33,528 nt of DNA from an uncultured Eubacteriales bacterium (lineage in GTDB: Bacteria; Bacillota; Clostridia; Oscillospirales; Oscillospiraceae). The first letter of the stretch is position 1. Each line of letters starts with the position of its first letter. Positions 1 through 7,105 of the stretch are shown here, in pieces. The translations under genes were made by a program, and so were the position numbers. The stretch lies in assembly GCA_900321275.1 (NCBI GenBank), contig ONVI01000026.1:1-33528 (forward strand), given 5' to 3'. A model generated the notes under the pieces. That model saw only the letters and a list, made by a program, of their open reading frames with translations. It was not told where the DNA came from and searched no databases.

Positions 1-694
1 AGCCTGCCTGTTCCCGGTCAAGGCTTTCGAGTGCTGTGCTGACGCTCTCCATACTCCGCTGACCGCTTCCGACCTCCAGCAGCGTCCCGGTCAGAATGCG
101 CACCATATTATAAAGAAACCCGTTTCCCGTGAAGCTGAGCCGCACCTCGCCGCCGCGCCGCTCGATTTCAACGCTTTTGAGCGTGCGCACGGCGGATTTT
201 TTCATGTGCTTATTGGAGCAGAAGGCGGAGAAATCGTGCTCACCAAGGAGAATGACCGCCGCGGAGCGCATGGCGTCCAGATCCAGCGGGGCGGGGAAGA
301 CGTAAAGATACCTCCGCTCGAAGACGTTTGGCTCCTCACTGTTCCACAGGCGGTAGACGTAGGTCTTCTCCCGGCAGTTGAGCCTCGCGTGAAAGCGCGG
401 CGCGGCCTCGGCAAGCGTCAGCGCTCCGATATCCTCCGGGAGATGTTTCCGTAATTCAGTTAACATAAATAAGGCGTCATAATCCGTATCCGCCCGAAAG
501 GAGCAGACCTGCCGCCGCGCGTGGACGCCCGCGTCCGTCCGCCCGGAGGCGGCGATCTCGATCTCCTGCCCCAAAAGGCGGGACAGCAGGGTCTCCATCC
601 TGGCCTGTATGGTGTTGTCGGTATTGCCCTGCCGCTGCCACCCGCGGTAGCGGCTGCCGTCGTAGCAGAGCGTGAGCATGAAATTGCGCGTCAT
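1..694 (-). CDS. truA: tRNA pseudouridine synthase A (partial, 3' end beyond the window)
   Basis: This enzyme converts uridines 38-40 of the tRNA anticodon stem-loop to pseudouridine in the cytoplasm. About 231 codons are visible of a family length near 245, so only the C-terminus is missing at the left edge. The N-terminus carries the family pattern YDGSRYRGWQRQ (residues 11-22). The catalytic aspartate is D54 in GRTDAGVHA. Further right come KTYVYRLW and the late motif FLYNMVRIL. The start ATG at 694 is preceded on the minus strand by GGAGG about five bases away. In Clostridia truA often follows ECF transporter genes, but what lies downstream here cannot be seen. The family call is secure. 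Confidence 0.95.
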   Translation of the reverse strand, partial: MTRNFMLTLCYDGSRYRGWQRQGNTDNTIQARMETLLSRLLGQEIEIAASGRTDAGVHARRQVCSFRADTDYDALFMLTELRKHLPEDIGALTLAEAAPRFHARLNCREKTYVYRLWNSEEPNVFERRYLYVFPAPLDLDAMRSAAVILLGEHDFSAFCSNKHMKKSAVRTLKSVEIERRGGEVRLSFTGNGFLYNMVRILTGTLLEVGSGQRSMESVSTALESLDREQAG

Positions 695-712
695 GGCTGC
701 CTCCGGGTTGTG

Positions 713-791
713 TGTCATGGCTTCGCGCAGCGAAGGATCCCACCGGTATTCCGCATCCCATACGGGATTCTTCGCTTCGCTCAGATTGACA
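713..791. repeat. Imperfect palindromic intergenic element with TGTCA/TGACA ends
   Basis: The element begins with TGTCA (713-717) and ends with its complement TGACA (787-791). Inside, the left arm contains GCGAAGGATCCC and the right arm reads, on the other strand, GCGAAGAATCCC, so the two halves are near-inverted copies. I recall similar TGTCATCCTGAGCGAAGCG-type sequences as dispersed repeats in gut Clostridia. It sits just upstream of truA and would lie in its leader. A partial relative may occur at 4847-4870. Confidence 0.55.
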
Positions 792-874
792 GGTATAATA
801 AAAATGACAAGTACATTGTAATACTACGTAGTTTACACGGTCCGCGCAATTTTGACAAGTGCCGCAATTTCCCC

Positions 875-903
875 TTGAACAGTGGGCTTGTTCGTGGTAT
901 CTT
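875..903 (+). promoter_or_regulatory. Possible sigma-A promoter for the 1009-2895 operon
   Basis: TTGAAC (875-880) is followed after 17 bases by TATCTT (898-903). Each hexamer matches four of six consensus positions. A long A+T-rich leader would follow before the first gene at 1009. Another -10-like hexamer, TAAAAT near 956, lacks a good -35. Confidence 0.35.
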
Positions 904-1008
904 AATACTGTTTCAGAAATTCACAGTTTTTTTAATACATTGCTTCCGCAGTGTGGTAAAATCACATGGTAAAAAACTGAGAATTTTTAAGAAAGCGATG
1001 GCAAAGGC

Positions 1009-1416
1009 ATGATGAGAGAAAAACTGGCGAGCTTCATGGCCGGGAGAAACGGCAACGACCAATTGAATCTGTTCCTCTATGCTGTGGACGCGGTGCTGCT
1101 CATCGCGGGAATGTTCGTCCGCGGGCAGATCGGCCAAATCCTCTATGCGGCGTTTTTTGTCCTGCTGGGGCTTATCTATTTCCGCATGTTTTCGCGCAAT
1201 CTTTCCAAACGGCGCGAGGAGAACGCCCGTTTTCTCCGCTGGTACTACAGGATCGCCGCCGCGTTCAAGATTCGCAGGGAAAAATGGGTGCAGCGCAAGG
1301 AGTACAAGTTCTTTACATGTCCCTCCTGCAAGACCACGCTGCGCGTTCCCAGGGGCCATGGCAAGATCAAAATCGTCTGCCGCAAGTGCGGAAACTCTTT
1401 TGAAGGGAAAAGCTGA
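1009..1416 (+). CDS. Small membrane protein with C-terminal zinc ribbon
   Basis: The product has 135 residues. Two hydrophobic helices are predicted at about residues 21-37 and 41-58, followed by a basic segment (65-100). A treble-clef-like zinc ribbon follows, with cysteine pairs C104/C107 and C124/C127. It is therefore probably a membrane-anchored protein with a cytoplasmic metal-binding tail. The start is uncertain by one codon: ATG at 1009 is directly followed by another at 1012, and the AAAGG before them suits the second better. It overlaps the next gene by one base (TGATG), which implies translational coupling. The function is unknown; the link to the DUF5685 and J-domain genes suggests a shared role in protein handling, but that is inference. 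Confidence 0.75.
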   Translation: MMREKLASFMAGRNGNDQLNLFLYAVDAVLLIAGMFVRGQIGQILYAAFFVLLGLIYFRMFSRNLSKRREENARFLRWYYRIAAAFKIRREKWVQRKEYKFFTCPSCKTTLRVPRGHGKIKIVCRKCGNSFEGKS

Positions 1417-2261
1417 TGTTCGGTTATCTGGTTGCCGCGACAAAGGTGCTTGAGGATGACGAGCTGTCGCGTTATAAATCCGTTTACTGCGGGCTGTGCA
1501 GAAGTCTGAAGCGCTGCTTCGGACAGCATGCGCGGCTGACATTGAATTTCGATATGACCTTCCTTGTCCTGCTGCTCTCCTCCCTCTATGAGCCGGAGGA
1601 GGAGCGGGGGGACCATACCTGCCTGCGCCATCCCATTGAGGCCCACCCCTATGTGATGAGCGAGCTGTCCGACTACGCGGCGAATATGAACATCGCCATG
1701 GCCTATCTCAAATGCCTGGACGACTGGAAGGACGACAGGAACCTCACCGCCCTCGCCGAAGCGAAGACGCTGCGTTCCTCCTATCAGCTCGTGAAGGAGC
1801 GCTACCCCCGTCAGTGCGCCGCCATTGAATCGGCGCTGGACGCCCTCTCCGAGATCGAGAAGGAGGGGCGGGAGGACCCGGACGCCGCTGCCGCCTGCTT
1901 CGGAAAGATGATGCGGGAGGTCTTCGTCTGCCGGGATGACCGCTGGGGCGACGACCTGCGCAATATGGCGGACGCCCTCGGGCGCTTCCTGTATCTGCTG
2001 GACGCGGCGATGGATTTGGACGACGACGCGGCGCGCGGGCGCTACAATCCCTTCCGGAGCTATGCGGGCGACCCGGAGAACGAGTCGCGCTTTCGTGATA
2101 TCCTCCGCATGCAGCTGGGGGATTGCATCTATTGGTTTGACAGGCTGCCGCTTGTGCAGGACGCGGCCCTCATGAAGAATATCCTATGCGTGGGGCTGTG
2201 GTCTGCGTATAATCAGAAATACTGTGGAGAGGAAGCCGGAAATGGTTCAGGATCCGTATAA
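1416..2261 (+). CDS. DUF5685 family protein
   Basis: The protein has 281 residues. It opens with MFGY and a CGLC motif at residues 25-28, both typical of DUF5685. A conserved acidic patch ([12 protein letters not shown], about 192-203) is followed by RYNPF. The protein looks soluble and helical. The function of the family is not known to me; the paired cysteines and the aspartate-rich patch suggest metal binding. It is coupled to the zinc-ribbon gene upstream through TGATG and overlaps the J-domain gene downstream by 20 bases, so the three genes form one operon. Clostridial genomes often keep a DUF5685 gene next to a J-domain gene. Confidence 0.8.
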   Translation: MFGYLVAATKVLEDDELSRYKSVYCGLCRSLKRCFGQHARLTLNFDMTFLVLLLSSLYEPEEERGDHTCLRHPIEAHPYVMSELSDYAANMNIAMAYLKCLDDWKDDRNLTALAEAKTLRSSYQLVKERYPRQCAAIESALDALSEIEKEGREDPDAAAACFGKMMREVFVCRDDRWGDDLRNMADALGRFLYLLDAAMDLDDDAARGRYNPFRSYAGDPENESRFRDILRMQLGDCIYWFDRLPLVQDAALMKNILCVGLWSAYNQKYCGEEAGNGSGSV

Positions 2262-2895
2262 AGTGCTGGGCGTGTCCCCGGACGCCTCCGATGAGGAGAT
2301 CAAAAAGGCCTACCGCGATCTGACAAAGAAATACCACCCCGATCTGAACCCCGACAATGAAGAGGCCGCCCGGAAGATGAACGACATCAATGCCGCCTAC
2401 GATCAGATCAAGAGCGGCAATACCGGCCCCCGTGCCTACAGCTCCGCCTATGGCCCTGCCTACGGGGCGGGCGCCTATCAACAGCAGTACTACGGCGGCT
2501 GGTCGGACGGGGCCCAGGCCCGTCAGACCGAGCGCAGCGAATACACCGCCGCTGTCAACTATATCAAAAACGGCATGTTCCGGGAGGCGTTCAACGCGCT
2601 GTCCGGCGTGCCGCAGGAGGAACGGGACGCCAGGTGGTATTTCCTCACCGCATACACCAATATGTACCTGGGTAATAAAATCGCCGCGCTCGAGCAGGCA
2701 AAGCGCGCCGTTGCCATGGAGCCGAACAATTTGGAGTACCGTCGGCTTCTTGAGATGCTGCAGAGCGGCGCGGACTTCTACGACAACTATTCCGGGAATT
2801 ATACCCGCTCGGCGAATATCAACCCCCTGTGGATCTGGCTCTGCCTTGGCACCCTCTGCACCGGCGGACGCCTGCCCCTGCTGTGCTGCTGCTGA
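2242..2895 (+). CDS. DnaJ (J-domain) protein with cysteine-rich C-terminus
   Basis: This 217-residue protein starts with a J domain (about residues 3-65). It has the HPD tripeptide at 32-34, which stimulates the ATPase of DnaK-type chaperones. A glycine/tyrosine-rich linker follows, then a helical TPR-like part (about 105-180) and a hydrophobic tail ending in CCC. It lacks the zinc-finger and substrate domains of full DnaJ, so it is a specialised J protein rather than the general co-chaperone. I chose ATG 2242 because GAGAGG lies about ten bases upstream; a GTG at 2224 would remove that site. The start lies inside the DUF5685 gene, consistent with coupling. The cysteine-rich tail may be membrane-associated or bind metal. 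Confidence 0.85.
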   Translation: MVQDPYKVLGVSPDASDEEIKKAYRDLTKKYHPDLNPDNEEAARKMNDINAAYDQIKSGNTGPRAYSSAYGPAYGAGAYQQQYYGGWSDGAQARQTERSEYTAAVNYIKNGMFREAFNALSGVPQEERDARWYFLTAYTNMYLGNKIAALEQAKRAVAMEPNNLEYRRLLEMLQSGADFYDNYSGNYTRSANINPLWIWLCLGTLCTGGRLPLLCCC

Positions 2896-2908
2896 ACCGA
2901 ATACGGTC

Positions 2909-2934
2909 AAAAGTCCCCGGCTGCGGCCGGGGAC
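2909..2934 (-). terminator. Intrinsic terminator of the P-loop ATPase gene
   Basis: On the minus strand a nine-pair stem (arms 2913-2921 and 2926-2934, loop of four) follows the stop codon directly and runs into TTTT (2909-2912). On the plus strand there is no T run, so it mainly stops leftward transcription. Confidence 0.75.
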
Positions 2935-3984
2935 TCAGACTGTAGACAAACTATTGCAACCCAAGTTGGTCTTGCAAGGGGGATCTGTGAAGGGGGACGG
3001 GGAGTCCCCCTTCACGTACAATCCATGCAAAAATGGGAACTTTTTCGGAAGTTCCCATTTCGTCAGCGCCGCGAAATCCATGTACGGCCTGTAAACCGCC
3101 TCTAACTTGTCGTGCAGGGCCTTTGCCTCGCGCAGCTCGGTTACGGCGCGGGAGAGCGCTTCCCGACTGAGAAGCCTTTCTCCGGACGGAACGGGCAGGG
3201 GAGCGGGGGAGAGCAGAAACGCGATCCCGAGCTCTGGCAGCAGGACGCCCTCCAACTGCCTCGGATTCAGCGGCCGGGGACAGAGCAGGATGCGCCCGGT
3301 CTTTTTCTCGGCCCACGCCGCGGCCTGTTCCAGCACGGAGCTGCCGCCGCGCAGATAATAATATTGTTTACATAATATATTTGCGGTCTCCTTCAGTTCG
3401 ACCACTCCGCGGCATGTGATGGCCGAGAGAAAGCGCTTTTCCCGGATGCAAAGACCGCCCGCGCGGTCGGGGTACGCGTCCAGGATCTTCCGAACCCGTG
3501 CCTCTTCCTCCTGCGTGACCGTCGCGTCCGGAAGCTGCTCGGCGCGTTCCAATGCCTCCGCTGCCGAGAGATGCCGATACGCGGCCGTATAGCGCTCCTT
3601 ATACGCGCGGTTCAGCGCCAGCGCCCGCTCCCGATCTCTTTCACGGAGCGGCAGGGCACAGAAACGACCAAGGTTTACATAATCAGCATCAACGCCGAAG
3701 AGCCGGGGTTCCCGGACGTGAGGCGCGGTGCCGTCGACCCAGGCCTGACCCAGCGCCGGGATGAGCAGACCGTCGAGAGAATCCGGATCCCCGGAGCAGA
3801 GGATGCTCAAGGTATCGAGGCCGCGCTTCTGCGCCTCCCCGCGGATACGGCGCATAAAGCCGGACTTGCCGGTGCCCGGGCCGCCCTTGATGATATGCAG
3901 AAAATGCGGTTTGCCCGGAAAGGCGTCGTACAGCGAGAAAAAGCCATCCCCGGAGTTTGCCGCCAGAAAAAATGTCTGATCCAA
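2935..3984 (-). CDS. P-loop ATPase, PRK06851-like
   Basis: The protein belongs to an uncharacterised ATPase family that I know as PRK06851. It has a FFSLYD motif, a Walker A GGPGTGKS (about residues 34-41 from this start), then CSGDPDSLDG and DGTAPHV, which are hallmarks of that family. The conserved segment matches up to about residue 100. I chose the TTG start at 3984 because AAGGGGGA lies six bases before it, and because a promoter with -10 at 4008-4013 would leave the upstream ATG (4002) with no leader. Using ATG 4002 adds six residues. The last 45 or so codons are made of perfect inverted repeats (2987-3060), so the C-terminus appears rewritten by a repeat. The substrate is unknown. Confidence 0.8.
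   Translation of the reverse strand: MDQTFFLAANSGDGFFSLYDAFPGKPHFLHIIKGGPGTGKSGFMRRIRGEAQKRGLDTLSILCSGDPDSLDGLLIPALGQAWVDGTAPHVREPRLFGVDADYVNLGRFCALPLRERDRERALALNRAYKERYTAAYRHLSAAEALERAEQLPDATVTQEEEARVRKILDAYPDRAGGLCIREKRFLSAITCRGVVELKETANILCKQYYYLRGGSSVLEQAAAWAEKKTGRILLCPRPLNPRQLEGVLLPELGIAFLLSPAPLPVPSGERLLSREALSRAVTELREAKALHDKLEAVYRPYMDFAALTKWELPKKFPFLHGLYVKGDSPSPFTDPPCKTNLGCNSLSTV
2987..3060. repeat. Two perfect 12-bp hairpins inside the ATPase 3' end
   Basis: The first hairpin has arms 2987-2998 and 3004-3015 with a five-base loop. The second has arms 3031-3042 and 3049-3060 with a six-base loop. Both arms match without error and are translated as the ATPase C-terminus. With the terminator stem at 2913-2934 they make three palindromes in 150 bases, which looks like a dispersed palindromic element inserted at the gene end. 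Confidence 0.7.
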
Positions 3985-4007
3985 GAGAGTTCCCCCTTCC
4001 ATGCTGT

Positions 4008-4036
4008 ATTCTATGCAAAGAAGGGGGATTTGACAC
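4008..4036 (-). promoter_or_regulatory. Likely promoter of the P-loop ATPase gene
   Basis: Read on the minus strand, GTGTCA (4036-4031) is followed after 17 bases by TAGAAT (4013-4008). Transcription would start near 4001, so the ATG at 4002 would be unusable and the TTG at 3984 with its AAGGGGGA site would be the start. Confidence 0.5.
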
Positions 4037-4061
4037 AGAAGGCAAAAAGGCCGCTCCTTTT

Positions 4062-4565
4062 TTACTCGATCTCGATGATGACCGTCTTCACGCCGCTGCG
4101 TTCGGCATAGAGGATGGTGCTCATGGTCCCGCCGGGCCTGCCGTCAAAGCAGGCCAGCAGCAGGGAGGAGCGGTCGACCATATAGCGGTTGCGGCGCATC
4201 ATGCAGTCGGGCGTGTAGCCGTATTGCAGCACCGTCACCGTATCCGCCCGGTCGATCAGCCCGTTATACCGCCGCCGAAGCTTTTCCGTCCAGCGCCCCG
4301 GCTGGTCGCCGAAGGGGATCGCGGCCTCCAGCGTCACGTCGCCGTGCGTCTCGCGCAGCTTCAAAACCGACTCGGCAAAGTACATGTCGCAGCCGATGGC
4401 CATGCCGCAGAGGAAGCGGCGGTAGCCCAGCTCGTAGATCGCCTCCATCCGCGCGTCCAGCTCCTGCTTGAGCGATACGCAGCGCGGGTCGTCCTCGTTC
4501 ATGCCCCAGGGCAGCTTCATCGGCCTGTGCCCCGTAAAGCAGCAGCTGCATTCCCGATCGTCCAT
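4062..4565 (-). CDS. SLOG / DUF1273 (YpsA-type) family protein
   Basis: This 167-residue protein starts with the family signature CCFTGHRPMKLPWG (about residues 7-20). It later carries CGMAIGCDMYFAE and RPGGTMSTILYAE, matching the Rossmann-like nucleotide-binding SLOG fold of B. subtilis YpsA and its relatives. SLOG proteins are proposed to bind or process nucleotide-derived ligands; the precise role of this one is unknown. ATG 4565 is chosen because AGGTG lies about six bases upstream, whereas the alternative GTG at 4574 has no site. The gene is divergent from ribU, and their promoters overlap at the -35 hexamers. The gene downstream, the P-loop ATPase, probably has its own promoter. Confidence 0.85.
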   Translation of the reverse strand: MDDRECSCCFTGHRPMKLPWGMNEDDPRCVSLKQELDARMEAIYELGYRRFLCGMAIGCDMYFAESVLKLRETHGDVTLEAAIPFGDQPGRWTEKLRRRYNGLIDRADTVTVLQYGYTPDCMMRRNRYMVDRSSLLLACFDGRPGGTMSTILYAERSGVKTVIIEIE

Positions 4566-4592
4566 CGGCCTCACCTCACTTTCACCATGCCC

Positions 4593-4621
4593 ATTGTACC
4601 CTGTAAATTGCCTCTTGTCAA
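4593..4621 (-). promoter_or_regulatory. Promoter of the SLOG gene
   Basis: On the minus strand TTGACA (4621-4616) is followed after exactly 17 bases by TACAAT (4598-4593), a near-consensus sigma-A promoter. The leader to the ATG at 4565 is short, about 20 bases. The -35 shares five base pairs with the -35 of the opposite ribU promoter. Confidence 0.75.
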
Positions 4622-4643
4622 AAGCAATTAACCGTGCTATACT
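4615..4643 (+). promoter_or_regulatory. Promoter of the FMN riboswitch-ribU transcript
   Basis: TTGTCA (4615-4620), 17 bases, TATACT (4638-4643). The start site expected near 4650 coincides with the first bases of the riboswitch aptamer, which supports the assignment. Confidence 0.8.
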
Positions 4644-4650
4644 CTATGTG

Positions 4651-4758
4651 TCTTCAGGGCAGGGTGTAATCCCCGACCGGCGGTATAGTCCGCGAGCCGA
4701 GAGATCGGCACGAACCGGTGCAATTCCGGTACCGACAGTATAGTCTGGATGGAAGAAG
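4651..4758 (+). promoter_or_regulatory. FMN riboswitch (RFN element)
   Basis: The sequence shows the full set of conserved RFN blocks in order: AGGGCAGGGTG, CCCCGACCGGCGGTATAG, TCCGCGAGCC, GAACCGGTGCAATTCCGGTA, CCGACAGTATAGTCTGGATG and the closing GAAGAAGG that pairs with the 5' TCTTC. The aptamer binds flavin mononucleotide. With FMN bound, the terminator at 4794-4828 should form and prevent expression of ribU; this mode is known for many riboflavin genes and fits the layout. A G+C-rich hairpin (about 4763-4780) between aptamer and terminator may be part of the switching region. Confidence 0.95.
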
Positions 4759-4793
4759 GCGTCCGCGCGTTTTGCGCGGGCCTTGTCGTACTG

Positions 4794-4828
4794 CCCGAAG
4801 AAAGATTCTTCGGGTGTTTTGTTTTTTT
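4794..4828 (+). terminator. Riboswitch-controlled intrinsic terminator
   Basis: A nine-pair stem (4794-4802 with 4806-4814, loop AGA) is followed by a long T-rich run (4815-4828). It lies 36 bases after the FMN aptamer and 120 bases before ribU, so it is the expression platform of the riboswitch. Confidence 0.9.
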
Positions 4829-4947
4829 AAACTGTCTTTCCTCGCGTGTCATCCCGAGCCCCGGCGAAGAAGCTTTCAAAATCAGCGGCAAAAGCTGCTC
4901 CGCGGCGCAAAATGGCAGGAGGAAAGAAAACCAAAGGAGGTCACATT

Positions 4948-5685
4948 ATGGAAAATCTGGGATTCGTTCTGGCCTGCGCTGCGACCGTCGCCGCGCTGTT
5001 TCTCGCTGCCGCGCTGTTTGAAAAGTATGTGGTCAGGGACCGCAAGGCATTTTCCGGCACGCACTATCTCACCTATACCGCCATTTTCGCAAGCCTCGCG
5101 GGCGTGCTGATGTTTCTGGAAATCCCGCTGTTCTTCGCCCCGTCCTTCTATAAAATCGACCTGAGCGAGATCCCCATCCTGATCTGCACCTTCTACCTCG
5201 GCCCGGTGGCGGGCGTCGCGGCGGAGCTTGTGAAGATCATGGTGAAGCTCCTGCTCAAAGGCACCAGCACCGCCTTCGTGGGCGATTTTGCAAACTTCGT
5301 GGTGGGCTGCTCCTTCGTACTCCCCGCCAGCATCATCTACCACGCCCGGCCCGGAAAACGCTCGGCCCTCGTCGGTATGGTGGCCGGCACCCTTGTGATG
5401 ACCGTCTTCGGCAGCGCCTTCAACGCGATCTACCTCCTGCCCAAGTTCGCCGCCCTCTACGGTATGCCCATGGAGGCCATCATCGGCATGGGCACCAAAA
5501 TCAATCCCAGGATCACCAGCGTCGGCACACTGGTTCTCTTCGCGGTTGTTCCCTTCAACCTGCTCAAGGGCATCATCGACTCGGCGCTCACCTTCCTGCT
5601 CTACAAGCGCATTTCTCCCATCCTGCACAAGGGCGACCAGCGCCGTCGGCAGCGCCGCGCGCAGACGGCGAAAGAGAACGCGTGA
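4948..5685 (+). CDS. ribU: Riboflavin ECF transporter substrate-binding subunit RibU
   Basis: RibU is the membrane S-component that binds riboflavin and works with the shared energy-coupling module (EcfA1, EcfA2, EcfT) encoded elsewhere. The 245-residue protein has about six hydrophobic segments. The motif IDLSEIPILI (about residues 70-79), followed by LGPVAGVAAELVK, is typical of RibU. The start ATG 4948 has AAAGGAGG seven bases upstream. An FMN riboswitch with terminator directly precedes the gene, which independently supports a riboflavin role. A first transmembrane helix (about 5-24) before the core makes it somewhat longer than the usual 190-210 residues. Its last 98 bases overlap the 3' end of the convergent flippase gene. 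Confidence 0.93.
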   Translation: MENLGFVLACAATVAALFLAAALFEKYVVRDRKAFSGTHYLTYTAIFASLAGVLMFLEIPLFFAPSFYKIDLSEIPILICTFYLGPVAGVAAELVKIMVKLLLKGTSTAFVGDFANFVVGCSFVLPASIIYHARPGKRSALVGMVAGTLVMTVFGSAFNAIYLLPKFAALYGMPMEAIIGMGTKINPRITSVGTLVLFAVVPFNLLKGIIDSALTFLLYKRISPILHKGDQRRRQRRAQTAKENA

Positions 5686-6976
5686 TTTTTCTTAAGCGCC
5701 CGACGCTCAGCGCGAAGTTGAAAAGCTCCGTTAAGTAGATGATCCCGATGTACGCGCTCAGGGCATAACGCGGCAAAAGCTGCCAGATGAGCAGCAGCCC
5801 CAGCAGGGCGTCGAGAATATTGACGCCCATGCTCCACACCTGCTGCCCGAGGCCCTTTAAGCAGCCGTCCACGCTCATGTCCGTGTACATGAACGGCACC
5901 AGCGGGGCAAAGATGCGGATATAGCGGCCCGTGTCCCGGCTGTCATAGATCAGCATGCCCAGGGCGTCGGAGCAGACGAAGAGAAACAGCCCCACCGCAA
6001 GGGAGAACAGCGCGCTCAGGGAAAGAAGCCCTCTTACCGTGCGGCGGATCTCGTCCCGATCCCGCCGCACCTGCGCTTCCGTGAGTTCCGGCACGATGAG
6101 CTCCGCCGCCGCGGCCGTGATGCAGGAGGGGAAAAAGATCACCGGCAGCACCATCCCCTGGATCGTCCCGTAGCCCGAAAGGGCGCTGTCGGCGGAGTAC
6201 CCCGCCGCCCTGAGCCCGCGCGGAACCAGCAAATGCTGGAGCGTCGTCAACGCGCTTCTCGCATAGGCCGACAGGGCCAGCGGCCCCGCGATGCGCAGCA
6301 TCCGCAGGGTAAACTGTCCGGCGATCCGCTCTCCGGCATAGTGTCCGTGGCGGTCGTAAAGATAAACAAGCGCCATCATAACAAGACTCAGCACGTCCGC
6401 CGCCACCCGGCCGAGGGTGACGGCGGCGCAGCTTTTCTCAAGGCTTCCCGCCGGGACGCGGCCCAGGAAAAAAGCCGCCAGCGCGATCGTGGCAAGCTGT
6501 TCGATCAGGTGGACAAGCGTCGGCTTCCACACTCTGCCGCAGGCGGTGAAATAGCCGGACATGGAGGAACAGAGCGACACGCAGGGCATGCTCAGGGCGG
6601 AAAGGCGCAGCGAGCGCACCGTGCGCACATCCCCGATCCAGCGGGCGCCGATGGGTCCTGCCAGCTCCCAGAGGATGACGGCGGCGGCCAGTCCGAAAAA
6701 CGCGCCGTAGGCCAGACACCGCGACATCACTGCCCGAACGCCGCAGGGCCGCTCCAGACCCAGTTCCTCGGCGACAAGGCGTGTCGACGCAAAGCGAATG
6801 CCCGAGATGGCAAAGGTCGCGCAGAGTCCCGTCACCGACAGCACCAGCTGATAAAGCCCGATGCCCGCCGAGCCGATCCGCCCCACGAGCCAGACCTGAA
6901 AGGCCATGGAGATGCCGCTCATCAGAAGGGAGGACGCGGTCAGCAGGGCGGTATTGTACAGCAGCTTGCGTTTCAT
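5588..6976 (-). CDS. SpoVB/MATE-like polysaccharide flippase family protein
   Basis: A 462-residue membrane protein with about 12-14 hydrophobic helices. The opening, with the charged MKRKLL start, then a long helix and GRIGSAGIGLYQLVLS (about 32-47), is typical of SpoVB-like members of the MOP exporter superfamily, which flip lipid-linked saccharides across the membrane. SpoVB acts in spore cortex formation and several paralogues are common in Clostridia, so the exact substrate is open. ATG 6976 has AAAGGAG ten bases upstream. The last 33 or so residues are hydrophilic and read from the strand opposite ribU, so the C-terminus overlaps ribU by 98 bases; this tail is probably a late extension. 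Confidence 0.8.
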   Translation of the reverse strand: MKRKLLYNTALLTASSLLMSGISMAFQVWLVGRIGSAGIGLYQLVLSVTGLCATFAISGIRFASTRLVAEELGLERPCGVRAVMSRCLAYGAFFGLAAAVILWELAGPIGARWIGDVRTVRSLRLSALSMPCVSLCSSMSGYFTACGRVWKPTLVHLIEQLATIALAAFFLGRVPAGSLEKSCAAVTLGRVAADVLSLVMMALVYLYDRHGHYAGERIAGQFTLRMLRIAGPLALSAYARSALTTLQHLLVPRGLRAAGYSADSALSGYGTIQGMVLPVIFFPSCITAAAAELIVPELTEAQVRRDRDEIRRTVRGLLSLSALFSLAVGLFLFVCSDALGMLIYDSRDTGRYIRIFAPLVPFMYTDMSVDGCLKGLGQQVWSMGVNILDALLGLLLIWQLLPRYALSAYIGIIYLTELFNFALSVGRLRKITRSLSPSARGAADGAGRPCAGWEKCACRAGR

Positions 6977-7046
6977 GTCCGCCGCGCTCCTTTCATTTTG
7001 CTGCTATCATCCTATGCGCGCCCTTGTCCCCAAAATGACAAAGCCC

Positions 7047-7075
7047 TTGAAAAGCGCTCCCCGCAGTGGTATTCT
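7047..7075 (+). promoter_or_regulatory. Promoter of the cytidylate-kinase-like gene
   Basis: TTGAAA (7047-7052), 17 bases, TATTCT (7070-7075). Transcription would start near 7082, giving a 24-base leader with the AAGGAGG site at 7091-7097. Confidence 0.7.
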
Positions 7076-7105
7076 TTCCTAAAAGGAATCAAGGAGGTAC
7101 AGAAC

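Larger units (their letters stand above)
695..1008. other. Intergenic region between divergent truA and the zinc-ribbon operon
   Basis: The 314-base gap holds the palindromic element (713-791), an A+T-rich stretch (795-985) and a possible plus-strand promoter (875-903). I see no RNA gene and no convincing short coding sequence in it. No strong minus-strand promoter for truA was found; a weak TTACAA/TATACC pair (816-821, 792-797; 18-base spacing) is the best candidate. Confidence 0.5.

Noticed and set aside
782-800. TTGACA and TATAAT close together near 787-799 as a promoter
   Set aside because: The hexamers are only three bases apart, and the TTGACA is the end of the palindromic element.
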